A stretch of DNA of 64,000 nt from Pedobacter panaciterrae (GCF_013204795.1 NZ_JABMKW010000020.1:1054001-1118000); one strand, 5' to 3'. Numbered from the stretch's first letter, positions 26,608 through 36,189 are shown. A program made the numbers and translations. The notes: a model not told the origin generated them from the letters alone.

Positions 26608-27909
26608 TTATAAAACAGATCTCTTTTCAACGCTTTTTAATACCACCAAAAACACCAAACCAATTATAAAAAATGATGCCAAAGCTATTATGGAGTTCCG
26701 CATATTCCCCGTTACTTCCTCAATGTAAGCAAAACTAAACAAACCAATTACAATGGCCATCTTTTCGGTTACATCATAAAAGCTAAAGAATGAGGCTGTA
26801 TCAGGAGTATTGGCCGGCAAATATTTCGAATACGTTGATCTTGACAAGGATTGAATACCTCCCATAATTAAACCAACAATAGCAGCCAATCCATAAAATT
26901 GGTATTCATTGGTGATGTAATATGCACAAACACAAGTAGCAATCCAAATGAGTACCACATAGATCAATACACGAACATTTCCAATTTTCTTTGCAAAATA
27001 AGACATCATCATGGCACCCAATATGGCCACCAACTGTATAATTAAAATGGTTACAATAAGTTTAGAAGTTCCCAGTTTTAGAGTCTTTTCTCCAAAACCC
27101 GCAGCGGCGAGCATAATGGTTTGTACACCCATTGAATAAAAGAAAAATGCCAATAAAAACATTTTAAGCACTTTCATATGGCGTAACTGGTTCCAAACTT
27201 TAGACAATTCCTGGAAACCACTTCTTACTACGCTCTTATTAATCGACGAATAATTTGGACTACCTGCAGGAAGCTTTTTAAACGGAATCTGTGCAAAAGC
27301 AATCCACCATATACCCACCAGCAAGAACGATAGCCTTGGCGGAAACGATAAATCTGTAATACCAAACAGTTCTGGTTTCAGTACAAAAACAAAGCAAATG
27401 ATTTGAAGCAAAACACTACCTACATAACCATAAGCAAAACCTTTTGCACTTACCGCATCCTGCTGATCTACAGTAGCTATTTCCGGCAGGTATGAGTTAT
27501 TAAACAACACCCCTCCTATGTATCCCATGGCAGCTATAGCAAAACAGATGATGCCCAGCTCCAGCGTATCGAGCTTAAAAAAGTACAACCCCATGCAGGC
27601 AACACCGCCTATGTAGGTAAAGATTTTCATGAAAATCTTTTTGTTGCCCCTGTAATCTGCAATTGACGAAAGAATAGGTAACAGCAAAGCCATTATCAGA
27701 TAGGCCACAGATAAGGCATAGTTAGACAAGGCCGTATTGGTAAAAGTTCTTCCAAAAAAGGAAACCTTATCACCATGTTCCTGAGTGGTAGTTATTATGG
27801 TATAATAAGCCGGAAAAATGGTAGAAGTAATAACTAGATTATATGCTGAATTAGCCCAGTCAAAGAACGCCCACGAGCGGATGACTTTTTTATCGTTTTT
27901 TTGTTCCAT
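26608..27909 (-). CDS. MFS transporter, UMF1 (Atg22-like) family
   Basis: A 433-residue inner-membrane carrier with about 12 hydrophobic helices. The N-terminus IRSWAFFDWANSAYNLVITS and the central SLSRSTYSKYLPANTPDTASFFSFYDVTEKMA are characteristic of the UMF1/Atg22-like branch of the major facilitator superfamily. The substrate is not known for bacterial members. It ends 111 bases before the LutA-like gene start. The stretch between shows no gene. Confidence 0.88.
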   Translation of the reverse strand: MEQKNDKKVIRSWAFFDWANSAYNLVITSTIFPAYYTIITTTQEHGDKVSFFGRTFTNTALSNYALSVAYLIMALLLPILSSIADYRGNKKIFMKIFTYIGGVACMGLYFFKLDTLELGIICFAIAAMGYIGGVLFNNSYLPEIATVDQQDAVSAKGFAYGYVGSVLLQIICFVFVLKPELFGITDLSFPPRLSFLLVGIWWIAFAQIPFKKLPAGSPNYSSINKSVVRSGFQELSKVWNQLRHMKVLKMFLLAFFFYSMGVQTIMLAAAGFGEKTLKLGTSKLIVTILIIQLVAILGAMMMSYFAKKIGNVRVLIYVVLIWIATCVCAYYITNEYQFYGLAAIVGLIMGGIQSLSRSTYSKYLPANTPDTASFFSFYDVTEKMAIVIGLFSFAYIEEVTGNMRNSIIALASFFIIGLVFLVVLKSVEKRSVL

Positions 27910-27953
27910 GTATTAAATGAGGCACTAAAGTAGCTAAAAAACCGTATTCAGTA

Positions 27954-28664
27954 TTAATTTACTTTCTCCAATTTAGTAGCTCCTGATTTTTTCTCATCAA
28001 CGTTTTTCGGATTCCCTTTATAATACACCTCACTTGAACCTGCCGTTTTAATTTTCAGATCATTCAGCACATTTATGTTGGCCTTTCCGGTTCCATCGAT
28101 ATTTATATCGTAAATACCTGCTACAAAATCAAATGCATTAACAGTTGATGTTCCCTTAGCTGTTAAATTGTGTACACCGGTTTGCCCGGTCAGTGCAAGT
28201 TTACCAATCCCATCAATCCTGGTGGTTAATTTAGACGCACTCAGGTCCAGAGAAACATCAGATGTACCTTCGAGTTTCAAATCAACATCTGTTGCATAAA
28301 TACGGCCATCGCCAACAACCTTAACAGCTCCTACTGTATTTAGCTTCTTTAATTCACCAATACCTGCATAAACGACTACAGAGTCTGTACCACAATATAT
28401 TCCATCGTCCAGTTTCACCCTCAGTTCTCCACTGCTCACATCTGTTCTTACCATGTTAACAATACTAGAATCTGCATCAATTTTTATAGCATAAGAACTA
28501 TCTTGTTTGATCACAAGTTTAATAGCTCCGGTAATTTTTATCTGATCAAAATTCTTTACAACAGCATCCTTAACAATGTGTTTACCCGAATCCTGAATAC
28601 AATCAGAGGAACATCCTGCTAAAAGAACAGGAATAGCACAAACAATAGCGATAATCTTTCTCAT
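27954..28664 (-). CDS. GIN-domain (DUF2807) lipoprotein
   Basis: A 236-residue lipoprotein when started at the ATG at 28664, which gives the signal peptide MRKIIAIVCAIPVLLAGC (lipobox LAGC). A longer frame opens upstream but would overlap recQ and hide the signal peptide. The mature part is a right-handed beta structure of short repeats (VKNFDQIKITGAIKLVIKQ, LKKLNTVGAVKVVGDG, LKLEGTSDVSLDLSAS, TRIDGIGKLALTG), as in the 'putative auto-transporter adhesin head GIN' domain. Its role in Bacteroidota is unknown. It starts 4 bases after recQ, so it is likely translated from the same transcript. Confidence 0.85.
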   Translation of the reverse strand: MRKIIAIVCAIPVLLAGCSSDCIQDSGKHIVKDAVVKNFDQIKITGAIKLVIKQDSSYAIKIDADSSIVNMVRTDVSSGELRVKLDDGIYCGTDSVVVYAGIGELKKLNTVGAVKVVGDGRIYATDVDLKLEGTSDVSLDLSASKLTTRIDGIGKLALTGQTGVHNLTAKGTSTVNAFDFVAGIYDINIDGTGKANINVLNDLKIKTAGSSEVYYKGNPKNVDEKKSGATKLEKVN

Positions 28665-28668
28665 AATA

Positions 28669-30561
28669 TTAAAGGTAATAATTTTTCCCGTCCGTTTTAA
28701 TTTTCCCGGCATCAAGCAATTCTCTTATCCTGTCTAGTATCTCATTTTCAGCACCAACTTTTATGGCATTTACAAGGTCGTCCAGTGTGTGGGCCTGACT
28801 CTGTAACAAAGTAACAATCTCAAAATCTATCTTATCAGATAACTGATCCAGATCTTCAGCTTTTTTCTCTGCAAGGCAGATGTCGCAAACCCCGCATTTT
28901 TCAGAATCGGGTTCATCAAAATAAGTCAACAACTGAATGCTTCTACATTCTGCTTTTCCGGCATAAGCCAATACTGCATTTATCTGATCTGTCTGAATTT
29001 TCTTTCGTAGTTCGATATACTTTACATCAATGTCTATATGAAGCAGATCAACTCTGGCGCGTATATATTGCAACTGAGGTTGGTCTGTTTGAGGCAAATA
29101 CGACAAAATACCCTGATCCTGTAAATTGTTCAGCAGCCTGACTACATCATTAAATGATATCCTTACTTTCTTGGCAATATCAGCCTCCTGAATCTTCACA
29201 TATTGATCAAAGGCACCGCCATATGATCTTAGAATAGCCTTAATAAGTGGATCATAGCCTGCATTTTCTATCTGAAAGCGATAAACATCTTCGTTGCCAA
29301 CTGTAAACAACACCCTCGATTGTAAAAAAATATTTTCCGACAAGGTGATATACCCATCACGTTCCAAAAACTTAAGAGCGGCAATTGTTTTTACCACGCC
29401 CACATTAAACCGTTTACAGAAATCAGCAATATCGAAGTTAAAACTTAAGCCCTCACCAGCACCAAATGCCAGCTGAAAGTAATTGCCCAGATAGTGATAT
29501 ATCTTTTTAATCTCGTCTAACGTAGGAAAACTATTGGCATATTTAGCCTGCAGGGCCATCTGATCTGATTTATTGGACAATAGAACACCGTATGATCTTT
29601 TACCATCCCTTCCTGCCCTGCCGGCTTCCTGATAATATGCTTCTAAACTTTCTGGTAAATCCAGGTGAACTACAAAACGAACATCAGGTTTATCTATTCC
29701 CATTCCAAAAGCATTGGTGGCCACCATTACGCGAATGATGTTCCGCTTCCAGTTTTCCTGCCTTTTAAAGCGTTCTTCCTTTTCAACTCCCGCATGGTAA
29801 AAATCAGCAGCAACGCCATTTCGCTTTAAAAACAATGCTATTTCCGAAGTTTCCCTCCGGTTCCGCACATACACCAATCCGCTGCCCTTTACATTCTTAA
29901 CAATATCTATCAGTTTTCTGTGCTTGTCTTCATCGTTTAAAACCACATAACTCAGGTTTTTCCGAGCAAAACTCTGCACAAAAATCTTTGCATTTTTAAA
30001 CTGTAATTTCTCTACAATGTCATTTCGCACAAACTGAGTGGCGGTAGCTGTTAAAGCCAAAACCGGCACCTTTGGATGGATCTCTCTGATGGCACTAACC
30101 AATAGATATGGTGGTCTGAAATCGTAGCCCCATTGAGAAACGCAATGCGCTTCATCAACCGCTATAAGATTTACATTCATGTAAGAGATCCGCTCTCTAA
30201 CCAATTCAGAAAGCAACCGCTCCGGAGACAGGTAAAGAAATTTAATATTGCCATAAATGCAATTATCTAAAAGGATATCGATCTCTCTTTTACCCATGCC
30301 TGCATAAATGGCCACTGCATTGATCCCATTATCTTTTAACCCCTCAACCTGATCTTTCATTAAGGCTACCAGGGGCGAAATAACAATACATATTCCCTCC
30401 ATAACCATTGCAGGTACCTGAAAGCAAAGCGATTTACCTCCTCCTGTTGGCAATAATGCTAAGGTGTCATTTCCGTTTAAAACCGATGCAATAATTTCAT
30501 CCTGTGATGGCCTGAAACTATCAAATCCCCAGTATCGTTTTAATATCTCTACTTCACTCAT
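28669..30561 (-). CDS. recQ: RecQ-family ATP-dependent DNA helicase
   Basis: A 630-residue superfamily 2 helicase. Motif I is LLPTGGGKSLCFQVP (near residue 40), motif II is VDEAHCVSQWGYDFRP, and motif VI is YYQEAGRAGRDG. The RQC zinc site is present as CRSIQLLTYFDEP..KCGVCDIC. A winged-helix-like C-terminus follows, but no recognisable HRDC domain is seen, as in many short Bacteroidota RecQ paralogues. It would unwind recombination and fork intermediates in the cytoplasm. It is divergent from the amidohydrolase gene and is followed closely by the GIN-domain lipoprotein. Confidence 0.92.
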   Translation of the reverse strand: MSEVEILKRYWGFDSFRPSQDEIIASVLNGNDTLALLPTGGGKSLCFQVPAMVMEGICIVISPLVALMKDQVEGLKDNGINAVAIYAGMGKREIDILLDNCIYGNIKFLYLSPERLLSELVRERISYMNVNLIAVDEAHCVSQWGYDFRPPYLLVSAIREIHPKVPVLALTATATQFVRNDIVEKLQFKNAKIFVQSFARKNLSYVVLNDEDKHRKLIDIVKNVKGSGLVYVRNRRETSEIALFLKRNGVAADFYHAGVEKEERFKRQENWKRNIIRVMVATNAFGMGIDKPDVRFVVHLDLPESLEAYYQEAGRAGRDGKRSYGVLLSNKSDQMALQAKYANSFPTLDEIKKIYHYLGNYFQLAFGAGEGLSFNFDIADFCKRFNVGVVKTIAALKFLERDGYITLSENIFLQSRVLFTVGNEDVYRFQIENAGYDPLIKAILRSYGGAFDQYVKIQEADIAKKVRISFNDVVRLLNNLQDQGILSYLPQTDQPQLQYIRARVDLLHIDIDVKYIELRKKIQTDQINAVLAYAGKAECRSIQLLTYFDEPDSEKCGVCDICLAEKKAEDLDQLSDKIDFEIVTLLQSQAHTLDDLVNAIKVGAENEILDRIRELLDAGKIKTDGKNYYL

Positions 30562-30634
30562 AAAAAGGTTAAGCCCAAAACTATAAAAATGAACTGATAT
30601 TACTAAATTGCGGGCTAATTAACACCCGTCGCTT

Positions 30635-33600
30635 ATGAAAACATCATTACTACTATTATGTTTCCTACCTATACTTCATTTCAGCTATGCCCAGGAAAAA
30701 AAATGGGATGTCGAAAAATTTCATGGACCCACTAAAACGTTTAATATCAGCACAGACGAGGGTACATGGATGAATTTGGATGTAAGCGCCGATGGTAAAG
30801 ATATCGTTTTTGATCTTTTAGGGGATATTTACACTATGCCCGTTACAGGTGGCACAGCTGCGTTGTTAAGCGGGGGCGTTGCCTGGGATGTTCAGCCGCG
30901 CTTTAGCCCCAATGGGAAGTATATATCCTATACCAGCGATAAAACCGGAGCCGACAACATCTGGATCATGAACCGCGACGGGTCTAATAAAAGGCAAGTT
31001 ACCAAAGAAACATTCAGACTGTTAAACAATGCCACATGGATGCCAAACAGCGATTATCTGATTGCCCGGAAGCATTTTACTGGCAGCCGTTCTTTAGGCG
31101 CCGGAGAAATGTGGATGTACAGTATATATGGTGGCGAAGGTGTACAATTAACCAAAAGAAAAAACGATCAGCAAGATGCGGGTGAGCCTAACGTATCGCC
31201 TGATGGCAGATACCTATACTTTAGCGAAGATGTATCGCCAGGTCCTAACTTTGAATATAGCAAAGACCCTAATGGTGTAATATATGCGATCCGTCAGCTA
31301 GACATGATTACCGGCAAATTAACAGATCTGATAGAGCAACCAGGGGGTTCAGCTCGTCCTCAGATCTCGCCCGATGGCAAAATGATGGCTTATGTTAAAC
31401 GGATCAGATTAAAATCTGTACTTGTTGTACAGAACATCAATTCCGGCGAAGAATGGACACTAACAGAAGACCTTACCCATGACCAACAGGAAACGTGGGC
31501 CATATTTGGTGTTTACCCCAATTTTGCGTGGACTCCTGATTCTAAAAACATCATTTTTTATGCTAAAGGAAAAATCAAAAAGATAGAGCTCAGTTCATTG
31601 GTTATTTCCGATATCCCTTTTAAAGTAACAAGCACGCAGACCATACAGGAATCTCTGCATTTCCCAAAACAAGTATTCAGCGCTGAGTTCACCTCAAAAA
31701 TGATCAGACAGCTAACTACCTCACCCGATGGTAAGTTTGTTGTATTTAATGCAGCAGGATTTTTATATAAAAAAGAACTGCCAAATGGTACTCCTGAAAG
31801 GGTTACCAATGGTATTGATTTTGAATTTGAGCCAGACATTAGTCCGGATGGAAAATTTGTAATTTACACTACCTGGAGCGATGAGTTTAAAGGCTCCATT
31901 AAAAGAGCTGACCTTAAATCTGGCAAAACCATACCACTTACTGATGAAAAAGGCCTCTATTACTCCCCTTCCTACTCTACCAAAGGCGATAAAATTGTTT
32001 ACCGTAAAGGCGTTGGAAACGATGTTTTAGGATATGCTTATGGCCGCGGCACAGGTATATTTACCATGTCGGCAGATGGAACAGCAAAAACACTGATCTC
32101 CGAAAACGGCATAAAGCCACAGTTTAACAAAGACGATACCCGCATCTTTTTTCAAGGAAATGAGGATGGCAAAAAGGCATTTAAAAGTGTAGATCTAAAT
32201 GGCGGCAATCCGCGTACTCATTACACCTCTACCTATGTTACCCAGTTTTGCCCAAGCCCTGATGGCAAATGGATGGCATTTACAGAGCTATTTAATGTAT
32301 ACATCACCCCGATGGTTACCACAGGATCGCCTTTAGAGCTTTCATCAACAAACAAATCTATTCCGCTAACCAGAGTTACTAAAGATGCGGGAACTTATTT
32401 GCATTGGAGTAATGATGGCAGCAAATTACTATGGACATTAGGGCCGCAATACTTTAGTCGTGAAATTAAAAACACCTTTAATTTTGTAGACGGTGCTCCA
32501 CAAACCATTCCGCCACCAGATTCTATAGGTGTTTCTATTGGCCTGCGTCTTAAAACAGATGTGCCAGACGGTATAACTGCCTTAAAAGGTGCCAGGATAA
32601 TTACCATGAAAGGTGATGAAGTTATTGAAGAAGGAACCATTATAATAGATCATAACAAAGTTGTAGCAGTAGGTAAAGCAAGCGAAGTAAGTATACCGCA
32701 GAATGCTAAAGTGATTGATGTAACGGGAAAAACAATAATGCCGGGTATTATTGATGTACACGCACATTTACGCACCAGTCCGGACGGCATTAGTCCGCAA
32801 CAAGATTGGTCATACCTTGCTAACCTTGCTTTCGGTGTAACTACCTCACACGATCCATCGAGCAATACAGAAATGGTGTTTAGTCAATCAGAGATGATCA
32901 GGTCAGGCCGCATGGTAGGGCCAAGATTATATTCAACGGGTTCTATATTGTATGGTGCAGATGGCGATTTCAAGGTAGTCATTAACAGTTTAGATGATGC
33001 TTTATCTCACCTCAGAAGGTTAAAAGCAGTGGGCGCCTTCTCTGTTAAATCATACAACCAGCCTCGTCGTGACCAGCGTCAGCAAATATTAGAAGCCGCA
33101 CGGCTATTAAAAATGGAAGTAGTTCCAGAAGGTGGTTCTACATTCTTTACCAACATGAACATGATTTCTGATGGTCATACCGGTATTGAACACAGCATCC
33201 CGGTTGCTCCGGTTTATAAGGATGTAGTTTCTTTCTGGAATAATACCAAAGTGGCCTACACACCTACCCTTATTGTAAGTTACGGCAGTCAGTGGGGCGA
33301 GAACTATTGGTACGACAGAACCAATGTTTGGGAAAATGAAAGGTTAATGGCATTTACACCTCGCCCAATTATAGATTCACGTTCAAGAAGAAGAACTACT
33401 TCGGAATACGGAGATTACGGCCACATTGAAGTATCAAAAGCAGTTAAACAAATTGCTGACGGCGGCACAAAAGTAAACTTAGGTGCCCACGGACAAATCC
33501 AGGGTCTGGGAGCGCATTGGGAACTATGGATGCTGGTACAAGGTGGCATGACACCGTTACAAGCCATCAGATCGGCCACGCTAAACGGTGCTTCTTATTT

Positions 33601-33874
33601 AGGTATGGATAAAGAAATAGGTTCATTGGAAAACGGCAAACTTGCGGATCTGGTAATTATGGATGCCAACCCATTGGACGACATCAGAAACTCAGAAAAA
33701 ATAAAATATGTAATGGTAAATGGTCGTATTTACGACAGCTTATCGATGAATGAAATTGGCGGTCGCGAAAAATTACGCGGCAAGCTGTGGTTTGAGATGG
33801 GCAAAGGTATGGTTTACAGTTTCCCAACAGGAAATGCCGAAACCTGGACCTTTACCACCCCTAATTGCGAGTAA
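30635..33874 (+). CDS. TolB-like propeller / amidohydrolase fusion, exported
   Basis: A 1079-residue exported protein with a signal peptide ending HFSYAQ. Residues about 40-620 hold many PD40/TolB blades (QPRFSPNGKYISYTSDKTG, EPNVSPDGRYLYFSED, EPDISPDGKFVIYTTW). Residues about 650-1060 form an amidohydrolase barrel: the metal motif HAH is in IMPGIIDVHAHLR, later His residues are in SDGHTGIEHS and NLGAHGQIQG, and the C-terminal strand is GKLADLVIMDANPLDDI. Such TolB-amidohydrolase fusions are usually annotated as periplasmic peptidases or imidazolonepropionase-like enzymes. The substrate is unknown. It converges on the serpin gene with a shared hairpin. Confidence 0.85.
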   Translation: MKTSLLLLCFLPILHFSYAQEKKWDVEKFHGPTKTFNISTDEGTWMNLDVSADGKDIVFDLLGDIYTMPVTGGTAALLSGGVAWDVQPRFSPNGKYISYTSDKTGADNIWIMNRDGSNKRQVTKETFRLLNNATWMPNSDYLIARKHFTGSRSLGAGEMWMYSIYGGEGVQLTKRKNDQQDAGEPNVSPDGRYLYFSEDVSPGPNFEYSKDPNGVIYAIRQLDMITGKLTDLIEQPGGSARPQISPDGKMMAYVKRIRLKSVLVVQNINSGEEWTLTEDLTHDQQETWAIFGVYPNFAWTPDSKNIIFYAKGKIKKIELSSLVISDIPFKVTSTQTIQESLHFPKQVFSAEFTSKMIRQLTTSPDGKFVVFNAAGFLYKKELPNGTPERVTNGIDFEFEPDISPDGKFVIYTTWSDEFKGSIKRADLKSGKTIPLTDEKGLYYSPSYSTKGDKIVYRKGVGNDVLGYAYGRGTGIFTMSADGTAKTLISENGIKPQFNKDDTRIFFQGNEDGKKAFKSVDLNGGNPRTHYTSTYVTQFCPSPDGKWMAFTELFNVYITPMVTTGSPLELSSTNKSIPLTRVTKDAGTYLHWSNDGSKLLWTLGPQYFSREIKNTFNFVDGAPQTIPPPDSIGVSIGLRLKTDVPDGITALKGARIITMKGDEVIEEGTIIIDHNKVVAVGKASEVSIPQNAKVIDVTGKTIMPGIIDVHAHLRTSPDGISPQQDWSYLANLAFGVTTSHDPSSNTEMVFSQSEMIRSGRMVGPRLYSTGSILYGADGDFKVVINSLDDALSHLRRLKAVGAFSVKSYNQPRRDQRQQILEAARLLKMEVVPEGGSTFFTNMNMISDGHTGIEHSIPVAPVYKDVVSFWNNTKVAYTPTLIVSYGSQWGENYWYDRTNVWENERLMAFTPRPIIDSRSRRRTTSEYGDYGHIEVSKAVKQIADGGTKVNLGAHGQIQGLGAHWELWMLVQGGMTPLQAIRSATLNGASYLGMDKEIGSLENGKLADLVIMDANPLDDIRNSEKIKYVMVNGRIYDSLSMNEIGGREKLRGKLWFEMGKGMVYSFPTGNAETWTFTTPNCE

Positions 33875-33879
33875 AATCG

Positions 33880-33912
33880 AATAACCCGTTATTTATCCAG
33901 TAACGGGTTATT
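33880..33912. terminator. bidirectional terminator overlapping the serpin 3' end
   Basis: AATAACCCGTTA (33880-33891), a 9-base loop and TAACGGGTTATT (33901-33912) form a perfect 12-base-pair hairpin. The right arm and loop encode the last serpin residues (NNPLLDK), so the hairpin is embedded in coding sequence. Flanking runs are short, so termination strength is uncertain. Confidence 0.75.
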
Positions 33913-35133
33913 TAGAATACCGGTAAACAAAATTAGTCCGGTTTTCATTTCGCGGATTGCATATACAAATGGACGATTAATAAGAACAGCGGAAGGTTGT
34001 TGCACCGATGTGAGTTCAATTCCAACAGAAGTAACAGCAGCGGCTTCAGTTCCGCTTTCATTTACTTCAATAAAAGTTTTGTGTCTCACCTCGTCTATTT
34101 CCAAATGCCCGTCCGGATTAATTCTTGTAAAATCGGCAAAGCCATTTTTACCAAACGCCACTTCCATACCCAGATGTTCTAATTGATCATTTAGTGTAAT
34201 ATCATAGCTAAATTTAAACTTAGGCATTTTTATTTCCATACCGGTTTTCTTTAAGCCTGCCATCCATCCTTTCCATTTTGCAGAAGTAATTGAGCCTGCA
34301 AATTCATTAATTGTAGTATTACCATTAGGCAATACAATTACCATACTATATTTCTCGTTCCCATAAGGAAGTTCGTATACATTCGCCTCCTGTGAACTTA
34401 AATAATTAACAGAAGCTTGCGCAACCATAAAATCTGTTTGAATCTTATTGTTAGCATCTAAATTAAAATCCGCTTTGGCAGTTTTGTTTTTATCGAACTT
34501 ATATTTCCAATCGCTTTTAAAGTAAACAGCATTAATCAGGTACATTACCATATCACTACCGATCTCATCAATTATACTTGGAATCTTTCCCTGTGTGCTG
34601 TTATTTACCCAGCTATTAATTTTGTCTTTTGCAGTCGGACTTTTAAAATCTAACCCTTCAACTTCGGCATTATAGTTATCGGCATTCACCTTTAGAAAAC
34701 CAGGCAATGGTGTAAAGGTTTTTTCATACCAAATTGAATTGGCAATTTCTAATGTAGCTTTAGGATCTAGCTGAGGCAATTCAGTTGTTATTTTGTGGTA
34801 ATAACTGTTTATTTCGGCCTCAGTAAAATCTTTAAACTCCATTGTATTTTTTATGGCCTCCAACGTTGAGCCACTGCTGCCGTTACTGGTCATGCCCAAA
34901 GCTATACTTACGCTTAAAGGTGATAGCATGAGGTTTTTACCCGCTAATGGTTTTAACAAAGTTTCCTTAAACAGCTTAAAAGTAAAAGCATTATCGGCTT
35001 CTACCTTTTGTTGCTCTCTCGCAGTTAAAATCAGATCTTTTCCCTGGTCTATTGGTTTGCTATCCTTTTTACAAGATGTGGCGGTGATCATTAAAGCGGC
35101 AATAGCTAAAAGTAAGATGTGGTTCTTTTTCAT
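33889..35133 (-). CDS. serpin-family protease inhibitor, lipoprotein
   Basis: A 414-residue serpin. It begins with a lipoprotein signal peptide with lipobox TATSC followed by KKDSKP, which places it at the outer membrane or cell surface. Serpin landmarks include NLMLSPLSVSIALGMTSNGS, the shutter-region NSIWYEKTF, NAVYFKSDWKYKF and the C-terminal INRPFVYAIREMKTGLILFTG. The reactive-centre hinge reads ESGTEAAAVTS, the small-residue form needed for strand insertion, so an inhibitory mechanism is expected. By counting from the hinge, P1 falls near Leu-Thr-Ser of GIELTSVQQ. The target protease is unknown. Its last codons form part of a hairpin terminator. Confidence 0.93.
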   Translation of the reverse strand: MKKNHILLLAIAALMITATSCKKDSKPIDQGKDLILTAREQQKVEADNAFTFKLFKETLLKPLAGKNLMLSPLSVSIALGMTSNGSSGSTLEAIKNTMEFKDFTEAEINSYYHKITTELPQLDPKATLEIANSIWYEKTFTPLPGFLKVNADNYNAEVEGLDFKSPTAKDKINSWVNNSTQGKIPSIIDEIGSDMVMYLINAVYFKSDWKYKFDKNKTAKADFNLDANNKIQTDFMVAQASVNYLSSQEANVYELPYGNEKYSMVIVLPNGNTTINEFAGSITSAKWKGWMAGLKKTGMEIKMPKFKFSYDITLNDQLEHLGMEVAFGKNGFADFTRINPDGHLEIDEVRHKTFIEVNESGTEAAAVTSVGIELTSVQQPSAVLINRPFVYAIREMKTGLILFTGILNNPLLDK

Positions 35134-35245
35134 CTGGTTAATGGTTTGGTTTACTTCGTTAAACGTATAAATCTGGTGATTCGCTACAGTCTGTTAGAAT
35201 TCGCACAATGCTTTTTTACAAGCAGTATCAAAACTTTGGTTGTTG

Positions 35246-35312
35246 GGGCGTTGACAGGGCGTTCGTAAGGCCTTGATAGGGCTAAAACCCTACTAAGGCC
35301 CTGCCAATGCCC
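35246..35312. repeat. nested palindromic intergenic element
   Basis: Outer arms GGGCGTTGACAGGGC (35246-35260) and GCCCTGCCAATGCCC (35298-35312) are inverted repeats matching at 13 of 15 positions. Inner arms at 35269-35281 and 35288-35300 match at 11 of 13. The element is clearly richer in G+C than its surroundings and lies in the divergent gap between the serpin and the Aat-like gene. It resembles REP-type intergenic repeats. No second copy was noticed in this window. Confidence 0.7.
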
Positions 35313-35345
35313 AATTAAAACCTTATTAAATTTCAAGAAATACAT

Positions 35346-36176
35346 ATGATATTATGTCGAATCTATTTATTAGATTTATTAGTAAAAAAAGCTATGGGGA
35401 TATTACCAAAACAAGTAGCTGCAATTATTCCGGAAAATGCCCGACAATCTGTTAAGCGATCTTTGCAGGGATTCTTTCAATTTGGATTAACAAAAATATC
35501 CGGAGGTAAAAGCAACGCATTACTTTGGTCTTATGGTCACTTTGAACTGACACCCTTTACTATATTTCAAGGATTTTCTCAGGGTAAAAACCTTCTACCC
35601 AATTTGTATGGCGGTAAAAACTCCATTTGGGAAGATCCGGAATTAAGGGGTATTATCCCAATACAGGATTTTAAAGCACAAAAAGATTTGTTACGTCGTT
35701 TAAAAAAAGAAAAAACACTACCACCGGAAACACAACTACAAATAAAGGTAAATACCAATTTTAAAGAAACAATAACTGGCTGTTCCCGTACAAATGGTAA
35801 AAAGAACAGGGTTTGGCTAACTCCTGAATTTATAAAATCGGCTTTAGAACTGCATGAAATGGGCATAGCACACAGTGTAGAGGCTTACCAAAATGGCATT
35901 CTTGTTGGTGGTGTAATTGGCCTTGCTATAAATGGATATTTCACCTCGTTAAGCTTATTTCATACGGTTGACAATGCCAGTAAAATCGCTTTTTACTATT
36001 TACTGGTTAAACTTAAAGACGATGGATTTACTTTACATCTTAGCGGAGCAGCTAATTCCTGGTTCACACAGTATGGAATGGTTAATGTTGAAAAAGAAGA
36101 ATTCAGGATAAGTTTAATGAAAGCCGTAGCCACCCCGGCTAAATTCACTCCAACGGTTCCTCAGCTATCATTTTAA
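35346..36176 (+). CDS. leucyl/phenylalanyl-tRNA-protein transferase-like (Aat family)
   Basis: A 276-residue protein whose C-terminal half matches Aat: FKETITGCS, WLTPEFIKSALELHEMGIAH, SVEAYQNGILVGGVIGLAI and TVDNASKIAFYYLLVKL parallel the E. coli enzyme that adds Leu or Phe to N-terminal Arg/Lys for N-end-rule degradation. The N-terminal third is divergent: the family's usual GDLSPxRLLxAYxxGIFPW is only loosely represented by the stretch ending FSQGKNLLPNLYG, and the final Cys-containing QV/H-LGA-type motif is replaced. The start is uncertain (35346 or the ATG at 35394). Substrate specificity may differ from the classical enzyme. Confidence 0.75.
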   Translation: MILCRIYLLDLLVKKAMGILPKQVAAIIPENARQSVKRSLQGFFQFGLTKISGGKSNALLWSYGHFELTPFTIFQGFSQGKNLLPNLYGGKNSIWEDPELRGIIPIQDFKAQKDLLRRLKKEKTLPPETQLQIKVNTNFKETITGCSRTNGKKNRVWLTPEFIKSALELHEMGIAHSVEAYQNGILVGGVIGLAINGYFTSLSLFHTVDNASKIAFYYLLVKLKDDGFTLHLSGAANSWFTQYGMVNVEKEEFRISLMKAVATPAKFTPTVPQLSF

Positions 36177-36189
36177 GAAAAATACTGTC

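Noticed and set aside
28665..28715. Longer start for the GIN-domain lipoprotein
   Set aside because: It overlaps the recQ C-terminus and displaces the lipoprotein signal peptide; the ATG at 28664 fits position and function.
34853..35170. A 105-codon plus-strand frame over the serpin start
   Set aside because: Antisense to the serpin signal peptide and first helices; hydrophobic stretches are mirror images of the real signal peptide.
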